From assembly GCF_017355915.2 (NCBI RefSeq), contig NZ_JAFEUV020000002.1, positions 558,001 to 622,000 of the forward strand: 64,000 bases of DNA, read 5' to 3'. Numbering within the stretch: the first letter of the stretch is position 1; every line of letters begins with the position of its first letter. Below, piece after piece: positions 9,586-19,690 of the stretch. This DNA comes from Telluribacter roseus. Lineage in GTDB: Bacteria; Bacteroidota; Bacteroidia; Cytophagales; Spirosomataceae. Both the position numbers and the translations under genes were made by a program. Below the pieces are notes generated by a model. It saw only the letters and a list, made by a program, of their open reading frames with translations. It was not told the origin of the DNA and made no database searches.

Positions 9586-10068
9586 ATAGACAGAGGAGGC
9601 AATGGGTAGAAGGCAATATATTCTGCAATTTTTTGTGGTTAAAATTCAGAATATCCCCTTCATAATGTACAGCTAACAGAAAGTAGTACATAGTATAGGC
9701 CACTTATGTGGCTGGCAATTTATATAAATAAAAGTTTTTATGACTTTTTTAATAATAAGTATTACTTAATTAAATTCTTTTAATTTAACAGGTAGTTACA
9801 TCAGCTGAACATTCTTTTAAGTCCAATAACCAATAAACTAGTTTTAATAACCTGCATGACAGTAAACAAAATTCAACTAAAAGTACTCAGACCCTCATAA
9901 GCATCTTACAGGAACAGCAGAGCATAAAAGTCTGACTGGTCCGATCACGTGTTTTTTAGCCTCCACAAATGAGGCGAACGTCAGGTAAGAGCAGAAGGTA
10001 CAGGTCCATCTGAGGCTTACTTAATCTTTAATCAGCTAGTTACTTTTTACCTAATCAATTAATCATCT
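9586..10068. other. Long leader region upstream of the first SusC gene
   Basis: There is no gene in these 483 bases. The left half is AT-rich. A small hairpin, GCCTC paired with GAGGC, lies at about 9960-9976 just after a run of six T, and could be a leader structure. I could not fix a -7 box. A long untranslated leader is common before SusC genes, but nothing here proves one. Confidence 0.4.
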
Positions 10069-13000
10069 ATGAAAATTTCTACGCCATGGACTGGCCTCAA
10101 AGTCGGGAGGTGTCTATTTGTGCTGTATCTCATGATGGCTTCCGTTGTCGGAGCCTTTGCCCAAAGCGTTTCCGTAAAAGGAAAGGTAACAGACGACCAG
10201 GGAAATGGTCTGCCCGGTGTGAGTGTAGTTGTTAAGACTACCACGGCTGGTACGGTTACGGACTCTGACGGAAATTTTACTGTCAATGTGCCTAACAACA
10301 ATGCTACGCTGGTTTTCTCATTCATTGGGTATTTGACCCAGGAGATTCCTGTTAACAACCAGAGCACCATCAACGTAAGCATGGCTACCGATGTAAAGTC
10401 ACTGAGTGAAGTGGTGGTAGTAGGTTACGGTGTACAGAAAAAAGAAACCGTAACAGGTTCGGTAGTATCTGTAAATGGTGATGAACTCGTAAAGTCACCC
10501 GCTGTTAACCTTTCTAACTCACTGGCAGGTCGTCTGCCGGGTGTTACGGCCGTTAACCGTTCAGGTGAGCCTGGTTATGACGGATCTAACATCCGTATTC
10601 GTGGTTCAAACACCCTCGGTAACAACAGTGCTCTGATCGTGATTGATGGTATTCCTAACCGTGCTGGTGGTCTGGATCGTCTGAATCCTAACGACATTGA
10701 GAGTATCTCTATCCTTAAGGATGCTGCGGCTGCTATCTACGGTTCGCGGGCTGCTAACGGGGTTATCCTTATTACTACTAAGCGTGGTAAAACCGGTAAG
10801 CCTGAGCTGTCTTACTCCCTGAACCAGGGATGGGCCAACCCAACCCGTATACCTCAGGTAGCTAACGCTGCTCAGTATACCAGCATGCTGAATGACCTGA
10901 GCATCTATGAGTTGCCAGTGTCAGAGTGGGCGGCAGCTAACGAAGCGTACAGAACTACGGGTTCATTTACACGTCCTAATGGTACTGTTCGTAAGGCACC
11001 TTTCTCACCTGAGGATATCGCTAAGTACCAGGATGGTTCTGATCCGTGGGGACATCCTAACACTGACTGGTTTGGAGCAACTCTGAAAAGAAACTCTCCG
11101 CAGGTACGTCACAACATCCAGCTGAACGGAGGTACCGAGGCTATCAAATACCTGGCTTCATTGGGCTACCAGAATCAGGATGCTTACTATATTAACTCAG
11201 CAACCGGTTATAAGCAGTATGACCTGCGTATCAACCTGGATGCGAATATCAACAAGTACGTAAAAGTAAACCTGGGTATCGCAGGTCGTCAGGAAGCCAG
11301 AAGATTCCCTACAAAGGGTGCTGGTACTATCTTCCGTATGCTGATGCGTGGTAAGCCACAGGAGCCTGCTTACTGGCCTGATGGTCGTCCTGGTCCGGAT
11401 ATCGAGAACGGTGAAAACCCAGTGGTTATCACTACCAACCTGAGTGGATACGATCGTGATACCCGTAACTACGTTCAGACGAACGGATCACTGGAAATTA
11501 AGATACCTGGTGTGGAAGGTCTGAAAGTAACGGGTACAGCTGCTATCGATAACATGGCTCGTAACCTGAAGCGCTGGGAGACACCCTGGACCTTGTACCA
11601 GCGTGGAAGCGGCTTCGAAGCGGATGGCGTAACACCTAAGCTGGTTGCCAGCTTGCGTGGACCTGCTGATCCTAACCTGAGACTTGAGAACATCAACCAG
11701 CTCAATATCCTGTTGGGTGGACTTGTATCGTACGATAAATCAATCGGTAACCACAACCTGACGTTGCTGGCTGGTACTAACCGCGAAACCATCGAAGGCG
11801 ATAACTTCAACGCGTACCGTCGCTTCTTCCTGTCAACAGCTCTGGATCAGATGTTTGCTGGTGGTGACCTGCAGAGAAACAACGGTGGTGGAGCGTTCGA
11901 AACTGCTCGTATCAACTACTTTGGTCGTGTAGGCTACAACTACAAAGAGAAGTACCTGGCTGAGTTCCTGTGGCGCTACGATGGTTCGGATATGTTCCCT
12001 AAAGAAACTCGTTACGGTTTCTTCCCGGGTATCATGCTGGGTTGGGTAGTTTCAGAAGAAGATTTCTGGAAAAACTCAATACCTGCCATGAACTTCTTCA
12101 AAGTACGTGGATCAATCGGACAGCTGGGTAATGACCAGGTGTATCTGCCAGGTACCGAAACACTGGCTACCTACCAGTACCTCTCTACCTACGGATTCCG
12201 CAGCTACATCCTTGGCAATCAGGAAGTAAAAACCCTGTTCGAAGCCCGTATTCCTAACAACAGCATCACCTGGGAGGTCGCTACTAACTCTAACGTAGGT
12301 ATTGAAGGACAGCTATTCGATGGTAAGATGTTCTTCGAAGCAGATGCGTTCTATAACAAGCGTACCAACATCCTGTACTACAAGAATGCCTCTGTACCTC
12401 AGAGCACGGGTCTGACACTACCTGCCGAGAATATTGGAGAAGTAGCTAACCGTGGTTTTGAATTCAACGTAGGTTACCGTAGCCAGGTTGGTGACCTGAA
12501 GTATAACTTCAGCGTGAATGGTGGCTATGCCAAGAACAAGATTCTGTTCTGGGATGAAGCTCCCGGTGCACCTGAGTGGCAGCGCTCTACCGGTAAGCCT
12601 ATGAATACCTACGTGGTATACAACTATGCCGGTGTGTTCAAAGATCAGGCCGAGATTGATGCTAACACCATCGACTACAGTGCTATCGTTAAAACACTGC
12701 GTCCTGGTGATATGAAGTACGAAGACTACAACGGAGATGGTAAAATCACTCCTGATGACCGTGTTCGTCTGGATAACACCAACATTCCTCTGTTCCAGGG
12801 TGGTATCAACATGGGTGCCAACTACAAAAACTTTGACCTGACTGTCCTGTTCCAGGGAGCAGCCGGTGCCAGACAGTACGTTAGTGCTGGCGAATCGGGT
12901 AACATTGGTAACTACCTGTTGGATATCTACGAAAACCGCTGGACCATCGACAATCCTAGCAGCGTACATCCTCGTATTGCCAACCGTAGCGACCAGTACT

Positions 13001-13251
13001 ACTCTAACGGTAACACCTACTGGCTGAGAAGCTCTGACTACATCCGTCTGAAGAACCTTGAAGTAGGTTACACAGTACCTGCAAACCTGGTTACTAAGGC
13101 AGGTCTTAGCCACGTAAGACTTTACTTCAACGGTCTGAACCTGTTAACTATCGACAAGCTGAAAGTATTTGATCCTGAGTCAGATAACTCTACCGGCTAC
13201 TACTATCCACAGCAGAAAGTAGTTAACGTGGGGCTAACAGCAACATTCTAA
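10069..13251 (+). CDS. SusC/RagA family TonB-linked outer membrane transporter
   Basis: 1060 residues. A signal peptide ends near FAQSVSVKG, followed by a carboxypeptidase-like regulatory domain (about 30-115), the SusC signature with VVVVGYG near 120-126, a plug domain (about 130-235, including AAAIYGSRAANG) and a long beta-barrel ending in an aromatic residue. It forms the outer-membrane channel for oligosaccharides and works with the SusD lipoprotein encoded 22 bp downstream. Codon use is unusual for the window: CGT, GGT, GCT and AAC dominate, suggesting high expression. The substrate is not evident. No sigma/anti-sigma pair is adjacent. Confidence 0.95.
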   Translation: MKISTPWTGLKVGRCLFVLYLMMASVVGAFAQSVSVKGKVTDDQGNGLPGVSVVVKTTTAGTVTDSDGNFTVNVPNNNATLVFSFIGYLTQEIPVNNQSTINVSMATDVKSLSEVVVVGYGVQKKETVTGSVVSVNGDELVKSPAVNLSNSLAGRLPGVTAVNRSGEPGYDGSNIRIRGSNTLGNNSALIVIDGIPNRAGGLDRLNPNDIESISILKDAAAAIYGSRAANGVILITTKRGKTGKPELSYSLNQGWANPTRIPQVANAAQYTSMLNDLSIYELPVSEWAAANEAYRTTGSFTRPNGTVRKAPFSPEDIAKYQDGSDPWGHPNTDWFGATLKRNSPQVRHNIQLNGGTEAIKYLASLGYQNQDAYYINSATGYKQYDLRINLDANINKYVKVNLGIAGRQEARRFPTKGAGTIFRMLMRGKPQEPAYWPDGRPGPDIENGENPVVITTNLSGYDRDTRNYVQTNGSLEIKIPGVEGLKVTGTAAIDNMARNLKRWETPWTLYQRGSGFEADGVTPKLVASLRGPADPNLRLENINQLNILLGGLVSYDKSIGNHNLTLLAGTNRETIEGDNFNAYRRFFLSTALDQMFAGGDLQRNNGGGAFETARINYFGRVGYNYKEKYLAEFLWRYDGSDMFPKETRYGFFPGIMLGWVVSEEDFWKNSIPAMNFFKVRGSIGQLGNDQVYLPGTETLATYQYLSTYGFRSYILGNQEVKTLFEARIPNNSITWEVATNSNVGIEGQLFDGKMFFEADAFYNKRTNILYYKNASVPQSTGLTLPAENIGEVANRGFEFNVGYRSQVGDLKYNFSVNGGYAKNKILFWDEAPGAPEWQRSTGKPMNTYVVYNYAGVFKDQAEIDANTIDYSAIVKTLRPGDMKYEDYNGDGKITPDDRVRLDNTNIPLFQGGINMGANYKNFDLTVLFQGAAGARQYVSAGESGNIGNYLLDIYENRWTIDNPSSVHPRIANRSDQYYSNGNTYWLRSSDYIRLKNLEVGYTVPANLVTKAGLSHVRLYFNGLNLLTIDKLKVFDPESDNSTGYYYPQQKVVNVGLTATF

Positions 13252-13273
13252 TTCTGTAAACTGTAACAAAGAA

Positions 13274-15139
13274 ATGAATAAATTAAAAGTTATATCCATG
13301 GCGTTTGTCGCAGCTCTGGTGGTTAATACCAGCTGTAACGACGACTTTGTAAACACTCAGCCTCTCAGTGAATTATCTGAAAACGCAGTATGGGCTGATG
13401 CCGCTTTGACCGAGGCTTTCGTTTCTGAAATCTATGCAGGTTTCGTCCTGGGGGGATTCAGTGAGCAGATGCTTGCTTCACTCACCGACGAAGCGATCTT
13501 TACCCACCCCGGTCGTAATATTACTACCATCACCGAGGGACGTTCGAACCCCGCTGATCCGGGTTGGATAAACAACACGCATAACTGGACAGATATGTAC
13601 CGGCGTATCAGAGCTACTAACCTGGCTCTGAAAAATCTGGAAACACCTAAGTTCGACAACCCTGCTCTGGCTGATCGTCTGAGGGGTGAGGCTAAGTTCC
13701 TGCGGGCGTATTACTATCATCAGTTAGCTCGTTTCTACGGTGGCGTTCCTCTGATCGATCGTCCTTACGAACTGGGCGAGGCTGATTATGATGCTCCTCG
13801 TAATACCTGGGCCGAAACAGTAGATTTCATTGTGAAGGATCTGGATGATGCAGCTGCTCTACTGAAAGGAAGAAACATGGCAGCAGGCCGTGCCACTGAG
13901 GCATCCGCTTTGGCTCTGAAGTCACGAATCCTGACGTACGCAGCCAGTGACTTACACGACATTCCTACTGCTAAGACTAAGTCAACTGTAATTGCCAACT
14001 TTGCAAAGCCTGAATTGCTAGGCTACGTAAGTGGCAGCCGCACTGAGCGCTGGCAGAAAGCAAAGGATGCGTCTAAGGCAGTACTGGATATGACCAGCTA
14101 CGGCTTCATGACTAACCTGACTGCTCCTGTAAGCAAAGAAGAAGGTACTGCTAACTACATGAACATGTCTCTTGCCAGAAATGGTGGACAGAGAGACCTG
14201 ATCCTGGGCAGATACTTTATCAATGCCAAGCAGGAAGATGGTGGTCGTCAGGGTCTGTTCAACGGACCTAACGGATACAACAACTGGGCTGGTAACACTC
14301 CTGTACAGTTGCTGATCGATGATTACGAAATGATGGATGGTACTAAGTTCAATTGGACCAATCCTCAGCATGCCAGCATGCCTTACCAGAACCGTGACCC
14401 ACGTTTTTACGCTTCGGTACTGTATGATGGTTCTCAGTGGAAGCCACGTAGTGCGGCCAACCAGCCACGTGATCCACTAGGACAGATCCAGACAGGTCGC
14501 TACGAAGTTGTAAACGCAGCCGGAGAAAAAGTAACTCACTTTGGTCTGGATACCCGTAGCAGCCCCATCGAGGACTGGAACGGTAGCTACACAGGCTATT
14601 ACTTCCGTAAGTTCATTGATCCAAACCCAGCTATCGTAGATCAGAATACCTGGCAGGAGGTGCCCTGGCCGATCCTGCGCTACACTGAGGCCATCTTCAA
14701 CTATGCCGAAGCTTGTATAGCACTGGGTCTGGAAGAAGAAGCTCGTACCTGGCTCAACAAGATTCGCTTCCGTGCCGGTATGCCTGCTATCACCGAATCA
14801 GGTCAGGCTCTGGTAGAGCGCTTCCGTAACGAAAAGCGCATTGAGATGGCCTATGAAGAGCAGCGCTTCCACGATACCCGCCGCTGGATGATCGCTCCCT
14901 CTACACTGGGACGCAAAGCCAACGGTATTGCTATCACGGGTACACTTAAGCCTGGTAAGACAGTGAGTGTATACCGCTACGATCCTACCAGCTATGACTA
15001 TACTTACCGCGTATTCGAAATCGATCCGGGTAAGGAAAACCGTAACTGGGATGATAAACTGTATTTCTTCCCTGTCCATCGTGATGAAATGAACCGTAAC
15101 GCCAATCTGGTTCAGAATCCGGGATATGTAACGAACTAA
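13274..15139 (+). CDS. RagB/SusD family nutrient-binding outer membrane lipoprotein
   Basis: 621 residues. The leader ends in a lipobox with acylated C21 (VVNTSC). An N-terminal SusD-like domain and the C-terminal RagB/SusD domain follow; RGEAKFLRAYYYHQLARFYGGVPL near 140 and the C-terminal RFRNEKRIEMAYE region are typical. The protein caps the SusC barrel and captures glycans. It shares the biased CGT/GGT-rich codon use of the SusC gene and is surely cotranscribed with it. A strong terminator follows at 15166-15204, so the operon probably ends here. Confidence 0.94.
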   Translation: MNKLKVISMAFVAALVVNTSCNDDFVNTQPLSELSENAVWADAALTEAFVSEIYAGFVLGGFSEQMLASLTDEAIFTHPGRNITTITEGRSNPADPGWINNTHNWTDMYRRIRATNLALKNLETPKFDNPALADRLRGEAKFLRAYYYHQLARFYGGVPLIDRPYELGEADYDAPRNTWAETVDFIVKDLDDAAALLKGRNMAAGRATEASALALKSRILTYAASDLHDIPTAKTKSTVIANFAKPELLGYVSGSRTERWQKAKDASKAVLDMTSYGFMTNLTAPVSKEEGTANYMNMSLARNGGQRDLILGRYFINAKQEDGGRQGLFNGPNGYNNWAGNTPVQLLIDDYEMMDGTKFNWTNPQHASMPYQNRDPRFYASVLYDGSQWKPRSAANQPRDPLGQIQTGRYEVVNAAGEKVTHFGLDTRSSPIEDWNGSYTGYYFRKFIDPNPAIVDQNTWQEVPWPILRYTEAIFNYAEACIALGLEEEARTWLNKIRFRAGMPAITESGQALVERFRNEKRIEMAYEEQRFHDTRRWMIAPSTLGRKANGIAITGTLKPGKTVSVYRYDPTSYDYTYRVFEIDPGKENRNWDDKLYFFPVHRDEMNRNANLVQNPGYVTN

Positions 15140-15165
15140 CCAATAATAGGTTACACTAGTACGTT

Positions 15166-15204
15166 AGAAACTATGCCGGTAAAATTCCTACCGGCATAGT
15201 TTCT
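15166..15204 (+). terminator. Rho-independent terminator after SusC/SusD
   Basis: Perfect 16-bp arms (15166-15181 and 15189-15204) around a 7-nt loop, followed by a run of seven T. It ends the SusC/SusD transcript 27 bp after the SusD stop codon. Confidence 0.93.
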
Positions 15205-15250
15205 TTTTTTGTTATTTCGCCCCCTGGAAGTTTACCCTTTTACTATCTTT

Positions 15251-18200
15251 ATGACATTGATCAAGTTTAGCCTCCACAGGTTGTTGCTGCTGGTTGTAGC
15301 AGGAGGTTTATTTGCTTGCCAGCGATCATCCTCATCAGAGGGTGATACCGCTGCTGCTGCTCCCGCCGGAGATCCCCTCTTTGTACTATTACCCACCGAA
15401 CAGACCCGCGTAGATTTCAGTAATAACCTGACCGAGGGCCTCAATGCCAATGTGCTCATGTATGAGTACTTCTACAATGGCGGAGGCGTAGCAGTGGGTG
15501 ATCTGAACGGGGATGGGCTGGATGATCTGTATTTTACGGGCAACATGGTGCCTAACAAACTGTACCTGAACAAGGGCAAGATGCAGTTTGAGGATGTGAC
15601 GGCTGCGGCCGGTGTGGCAGGTCGTGAAGAGGGCTGGAAAACGGGCGTGACCATGACCGATGTAAATGGCGATGGAAAGCTTGACCTGTATGTATGCTAC
15701 TCCGGCAATTACCCCCCAGAGAAGCGCCGGAACCAGCTATTCATTAATCAGGGGCTTAATCCGCAGGGAGTACCCCAGTTTGCCGAGCAGGCTGAGCAAT
15801 ACGGACTGGCCAGTGAAGGTACCAGTACGCAGGCTTCTTTCTTTGACTACGACAAGGATGGAGACCTGGACATGTTCCTGCTTAACCACAACCCTAAGTC
15901 GCTGCCAATCCTGAACGAACTGGGCACGGCCGAAATGCTGCGCCAGGACGATCCCAACCATGGCGTACGGCTCTTCCGAAACGACAACATGAAGTTTAAG
16001 GATGTTACGCGTTCGGCCGGCCTACAGGGCTCGGCCCTTTCGTACGGTCTGGGAGCGGGTATTGCCGATATGAATAACGACGGATGGCCTGATCTGTATG
16101 TTTCCAATGACTATACTATACCTGACTACCTCTACATCAATAACCGAAACGGGACTTTTACAGATCAGGTAAAGACCAGCATGGGGCACACCTCGCACTT
16201 CTCGATGGGGAATGATGTAGCCGATATCAACAATGATGCCCGTCCGGATATAATAACCCTCGACATGCTGCCGGAGGATAACCGCCGCCAGAAGCTCCTG
16301 ATGGCTCCGGACAACTACGAGAAGTTTGACCTGAACCTCCGGCTGGGCTTCAACCACCAGTACATGCGTAACATGCTGCACATCAACGATGGCAATGGCG
16401 CTTTCCGCGAAGTTGGGCAGCTGGCGGGTATCTCCAATACAGACTGGAGCTGGGCACCCCTGTTTGCTGACTTTGACAACAACGGCTGGAAAGACCTGTA
16501 CGTGACCAATGGCTACCTCCGCGACTATACCAACATGGACTTCCTGAAGTACATGAGTGACTATATCCAGAACAAGCAGCAGGGGATCCAGCGGCGTGAT
16601 ATACTGGAACTGGTGTACCAGATTCCTTCCTCTAACCTGACCAACTACGCCTTCCAAAATGGACGTGACCTTACGTTCCAAAACGTAACCCGGCAGTGGG
16701 GATTGGATAAGGTGTCTAACAGCAACGGCGCGGCCTATTCGGATCTGGATGGGGACGGAGACCTGGATCTGGTGGTGAACAATGTCAATGCGGCCGCCTT
16801 CGTATACGAAAACCAGGCTAACAAGCAGCTTAAGCACCATTACCTGAAGGTAAAGACGCAGGGAAATGGTGCCAATACCCTCGGGGTAGGAGCGCAGGTA
16901 ACCCTGTACAGCCAGGGCAATCAGCAGTACCTGGAACAAATGCCTACCCGTGGTTATCAGTCCCATGTATCACCCGTCCTGCATTTTGGACTAGGTGAAG
17001 TAGCGGTGGTGGACTCCCTTCGGGTGGTATGGCCCAATGGTAAGCAGCAACTGCTGCCCAACGTAAAGGCGGATCAGCTACTGACGCTGTCAGAAAAGGA
17101 TGCTACTCAACCCTACCGCCGCGCAAATGCTGGCCCGGCTTTATTTCAGGAAGTAAAGGCTCCGATCAGCTACACCGACGCAACGTTACCTGTCAATGAT
17201 TTCTACCGGCAGCCCCTGCTGGTCAATCCTATTTCATTTGCCGGTCCGGTACTGGCCAAAGCCGATGTGAATGGCGATGGTCTGGAGGACCTATTTGTGG
17301 GAGGAGGCAAGGGCAAAGCCAACGCCCTGTTTATACAGCAAAAGGGTGGAAGTTTTAGCCAGAAGCCTACACCGGCCTTTGATGCCGATCAGCAGCAGCA
17401 CGCTACCGATGCGGCCTTCCTGGATGTTAACGGAGATGGAGCTCCTGACCTATACGTAGGCAATGGTGGCTACGCTGACTTTGAGCCGGAAGACCAGCGC
17501 CTGCAGGACCGCCTGTACCTTAACGACGGAAAGGGCGGCTTTACCCTTAGTGCTAATGCCCTGCCCGCTATGCGTACCAGTACGGGAGCCGTCACAGTAG
17601 GAGACTTCTCGGGTGATGGCAAGCCCGATGTAGTGGCAGGCGGACGGGTAGTACCCGGACAGTATCCTACGGTACCTCGCAGCTATCTGCTGGTAAACGA
17701 TGGCAAGGGCAACTTCCGCGATATGACCGCTAATCTGGCCCCCCAGCTGCAGAAGATCGGTATGGTAACGGATGCGGCTGCAACCGACCTGAACGGTGAC
17801 CGTAAGCCGGACCTGGTGCTGGTTGGAGAATGGATGCCCGTAACGGTACTCATCAACAGCGGTGGAAAGCTTACCGACAAAACCACTGACTACTTCGACA
17901 AAACGTACAGTGGCTGGTGGAACTCGCTGCTCGTGGAGGACCTGAATGGGGATGGGAAGATGGATCTGGTGGTTGGTAACCAGGGACTCAACTCTCAGGT
18001 ACGGGCCAGCGATCAGGAGCCGGCTTCGCTATACGCCAAAGATTTTGACAAAAACGGCAGGATTGACCCGATTCTGAGCTTCTATGTGCAGGGCAAGAAC
18101 TACCCCTATATTACCCGGGATGAACTGGTCGGCCAGATCAGTGGCATGGGAGGGCGCTACCCCGACTACAAGAGTTATGCGGATGTGACGCTGGACGATC

Positions 18201-18631
18201 TGTTCTCACAGAGCGAACTGCAGGATGCCCTGCATATGCAGGCCAACTACCTGAAGACGGCCTGCTTCCTGAGTACGGCCAGCGGTAAGTACCAACTGGC
18301 GGAGCTTCCGCTGGAGGCACAGGTATCCCCTGTATTTGCGATTACCACCCTTGATTATGATCAGGATGGTCAGAAAGACCTGCTGTTGGGTGGAAACATC
18401 AGCCAGGGGCGTCTGCGTCTGGGCAAGTTCGATGCGAACCACGGAGTACTACTCAAAGGCAACGGCAAGGGGCAGTTTAGCTATATTCCGCAGTTGCAGT
18501 CGGGCTTCCGGCTGACGGGTGATGTGCGTAGTATACTCCAGGTAGGGGATAAGCTGCTGTTTGGTATCAATCAGCAGGGAGTAAAAGCCTACCAAGGAAA
18601 GAAGTCAAACAAGACGGACATACTGCAGTGA
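15251..18631 (+). CDS. FG-GAP/VCBS repeat lipoprotein with ASPIC/UnbV domain
   Basis: About 1126 residues from the ATG at 15251; the frame is open 42 bp further upstream, but 15251 gives a proper lipoprotein leader (GGLFACQ). Many FG-GAP blades with Asp-rich calcium sites such as DLNGDGLDDLY and DVNGDGKLDLY fill both halves, consistent with one or two beta-propellers. An UnbV/ASPIC module lies near residues 525-620. Such lipoproteins often follow SusC/SusD genes in Cytophagales and are thought to sit on the cell surface and bind polymers or proteins; no activity is established. A terminator separates it from SusD, so it probably has its own promoter. Confidence 0.9.
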   Translation: MTLIKFSLHRLLLLVVAGGLFACQRSSSSEGDTAAAAPAGDPLFVLLPTEQTRVDFSNNLTEGLNANVLMYEYFYNGGGVAVGDLNGDGLDDLYFTGNMVPNKLYLNKGKMQFEDVTAAAGVAGREEGWKTGVTMTDVNGDGKLDLYVCYSGNYPPEKRRNQLFINQGLNPQGVPQFAEQAEQYGLASEGTSTQASFFDYDKDGDLDMFLLNHNPKSLPILNELGTAEMLRQDDPNHGVRLFRNDNMKFKDVTRSAGLQGSALSYGLGAGIADMNNDGWPDLYVSNDYTIPDYLYINNRNGTFTDQVKTSMGHTSHFSMGNDVADINNDARPDIITLDMLPEDNRRQKLLMAPDNYEKFDLNLRLGFNHQYMRNMLHINDGNGAFREVGQLAGISNTDWSWAPLFADFDNNGWKDLYVTNGYLRDYTNMDFLKYMSDYIQNKQQGIQRRDILELVYQIPSSNLTNYAFQNGRDLTFQNVTRQWGLDKVSNSNGAAYSDLDGDGDLDLVVNNVNAAAFVYENQANKQLKHHYLKVKTQGNGANTLGVGAQVTLYSQGNQQYLEQMPTRGYQSHVSPVLHFGLGEVAVVDSLRVVWPNGKQQLLPNVKADQLLTLSEKDATQPYRRANAGPALFQEVKAPISYTDATLPVNDFYRQPLLVNPISFAGPVLAKADVNGDGLEDLFVGGGKGKANALFIQQKGGSFSQKPTPAFDADQQQHATDAAFLDVNGDGAPDLYVGNGGYADFEPEDQRLQDRLYLNDGKGGFTLSANALPAMRTSTGAVTVGDFSGDGKPDVVAGGRVVPGQYPTVPRSYLLVNDGKGNFRDMTANLAPQLQKIGMVTDAAATDLNGDRKPDLVLVGEWMPVTVLINSGGKLTDKTTDYFDKTYSGWWNSLLVEDLNGDGKMDLVVGNQGLNSQVRASDQEPASLYAKDFDKNGRIDPILSFYVQGKNYPYITRDELVGQISGMGGRYPDYKSYADVTLDDLFSQSELQDALHMQANYLKTACFLSTASGKYQLAELPLEAQVSPVFAITTLDYDQDGQKDLLLGGNISQGRLRLGKFDANHGVLLKGNGKGQFSYIPQLQSGFRLTGDVRSILQVGDKLLFGINQQGVKAYQGKKSNKTDILQ

Positions 18632-18650
18632 ACTTACCTAGTACTTGTAC

Positions 18651-18692
18651 AAAAGTGAAGAGCACACCTATTCGGGTGTGCTCTTCACTTTT
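18651..18692. terminator. Bidirectional terminator between convergent genes
   Basis: Perfect 18-bp arms (18651-18668 and 18675-18692) with a 6-nt loop. The stem begins with AAAA and ends with TTTT, so it can stop transcripts from both the VCBS gene (+) and the EEP gene (-). Confidence 0.94.
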
Positions 18693-18751
18693 ATGTCTTA
18701 TTAGTACTCCTATTACTTCCAGCTAAAACCTAATTAGCTAAAACCTAATGG

Positions 18752-19594
18752 CTATTTCAGAACTACCTTCGCTACTACCGGCTGGTGATCCGACGGGTAG
18801 CGTTGCTCCTTTGCATCGGTGAGTACGCCGTACTTCAGTACATCAAACTGGTTGCTCACGAATATATAATCAATGCGCTTATCCATGGGAGCGTCAAATT
18901 TAAAGGCATTGAAGGTACCCTCGGGACCGTACGGAGGCTGGGCTGACACTTTATACGTATCGCGCAGGATAGTCTGCATGGCCTGGATCTGCTCCGTCTC
19001 CGGTGTAGAGTTGAAGTCGCCGGTACAGATGGTAGGGGTATTCTTAGCGATCTCTTTGATCTTCTTTACCATCAGCTTACCCGATTCCTGACGGGCCTTG
19101 ACGCCCTGGTGGTCGAAGTGGACGTTAAAGAAGTAGAACTGCTTCTTAGTAGTCAGATCCTGAAAAAGGGCCCACGAACAGATACGGTTGCAGCAGGTAG
19201 CGTCCCAGCCTTTACCGGGTACATCAGGCGTTTCGCTCAGCCAGAAGTCGCCGGACTCAAGTACCTTGAAGCGATCTTTTTTGTAAAAAATGGCCGAATG
19301 CTCGCCACCCTGCTTGCCATCATCACGGCCTTTGCCCAGAAAGGCAAACTCTTTCAGCTCAGCTACATCTTCCAACTGCCCTCTCAGTACCTCCTGCGTA
19401 CCAAATATATCAAACTCATGAAAGCGGATCAGGGCCTTTACGTTCTCCTTACGATGGGGCCAGGCATTGACGCCATCATTAGGGGTATCGTAGCGGAGGT
19501 TGTAGGTTGCGATCACCAGGGGAGTATTAGCTTGACTAAAAGCATTTTGCATCACAAGGGCACACAGTAACAAAATCAGAAAACTCTTCTTCAT
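18752..19594 (-). CDS. Secreted endonuclease/exonuclease/phosphatase family protein
   Basis: 280 residues with a cleavable signal peptide (ending near AFSQA). The EEP fold is complete: GTQEV (metal-binding Glu), NVHFDHQG, GDFNS and the C-terminal SDHQPV containing the catalytic histidine. Family members hydrolyse phosphodiesters in nucleic acids, phospholipids or inositol phosphates. The secreted single-domain Bacteroidota form has no settled substrate. It is transcribed away from the SusC/D region and is convergent with the VCBS gene. A neighbouring gene in the same direction starts 97 bp upstream of its start codon, so it may belong to the same transcript. Confidence 0.9.
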   Translation of the reverse strand: MKKSFLILLLCALVMQNAFSQANTPLVIATYNLRYDTPNDGVNAWPHRKENVKALIRFHEFDIFGTQEVLRGQLEDVAELKEFAFLGKGRDDGKQGGEHSAIFYKKDRFKVLESGDFWLSETPDVPGKGWDATCCNRICSWALFQDLTTKKQFYFFNVHFDHQGVKARQESGKLMVKKIKEIAKNTPTICTGDFNSTPETEQIQAMQTILRDTYKVSAQPPYGPEGTFNAFKFDAPMDKRIDYIFVSNQFDVLKYGVLTDAKEQRYPSDHQPVVAKVVLK

Positions 19595-19690
19595 GCTTTA
19601 TCAGGTTAAGGGCAGGAATAGTATAAATGTTCAAAAGTGTAAATAAAACGTATTGGAGTACAGGGGCCAAGTTAACTTTTTGTTACGCTC

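Noticed and set aside
16022-16966. 314-residue frame antisense to the VCBS gene
   Set aside because: A shadow of a strongly coding gene on the other strand; composition follows the repeats of that gene.
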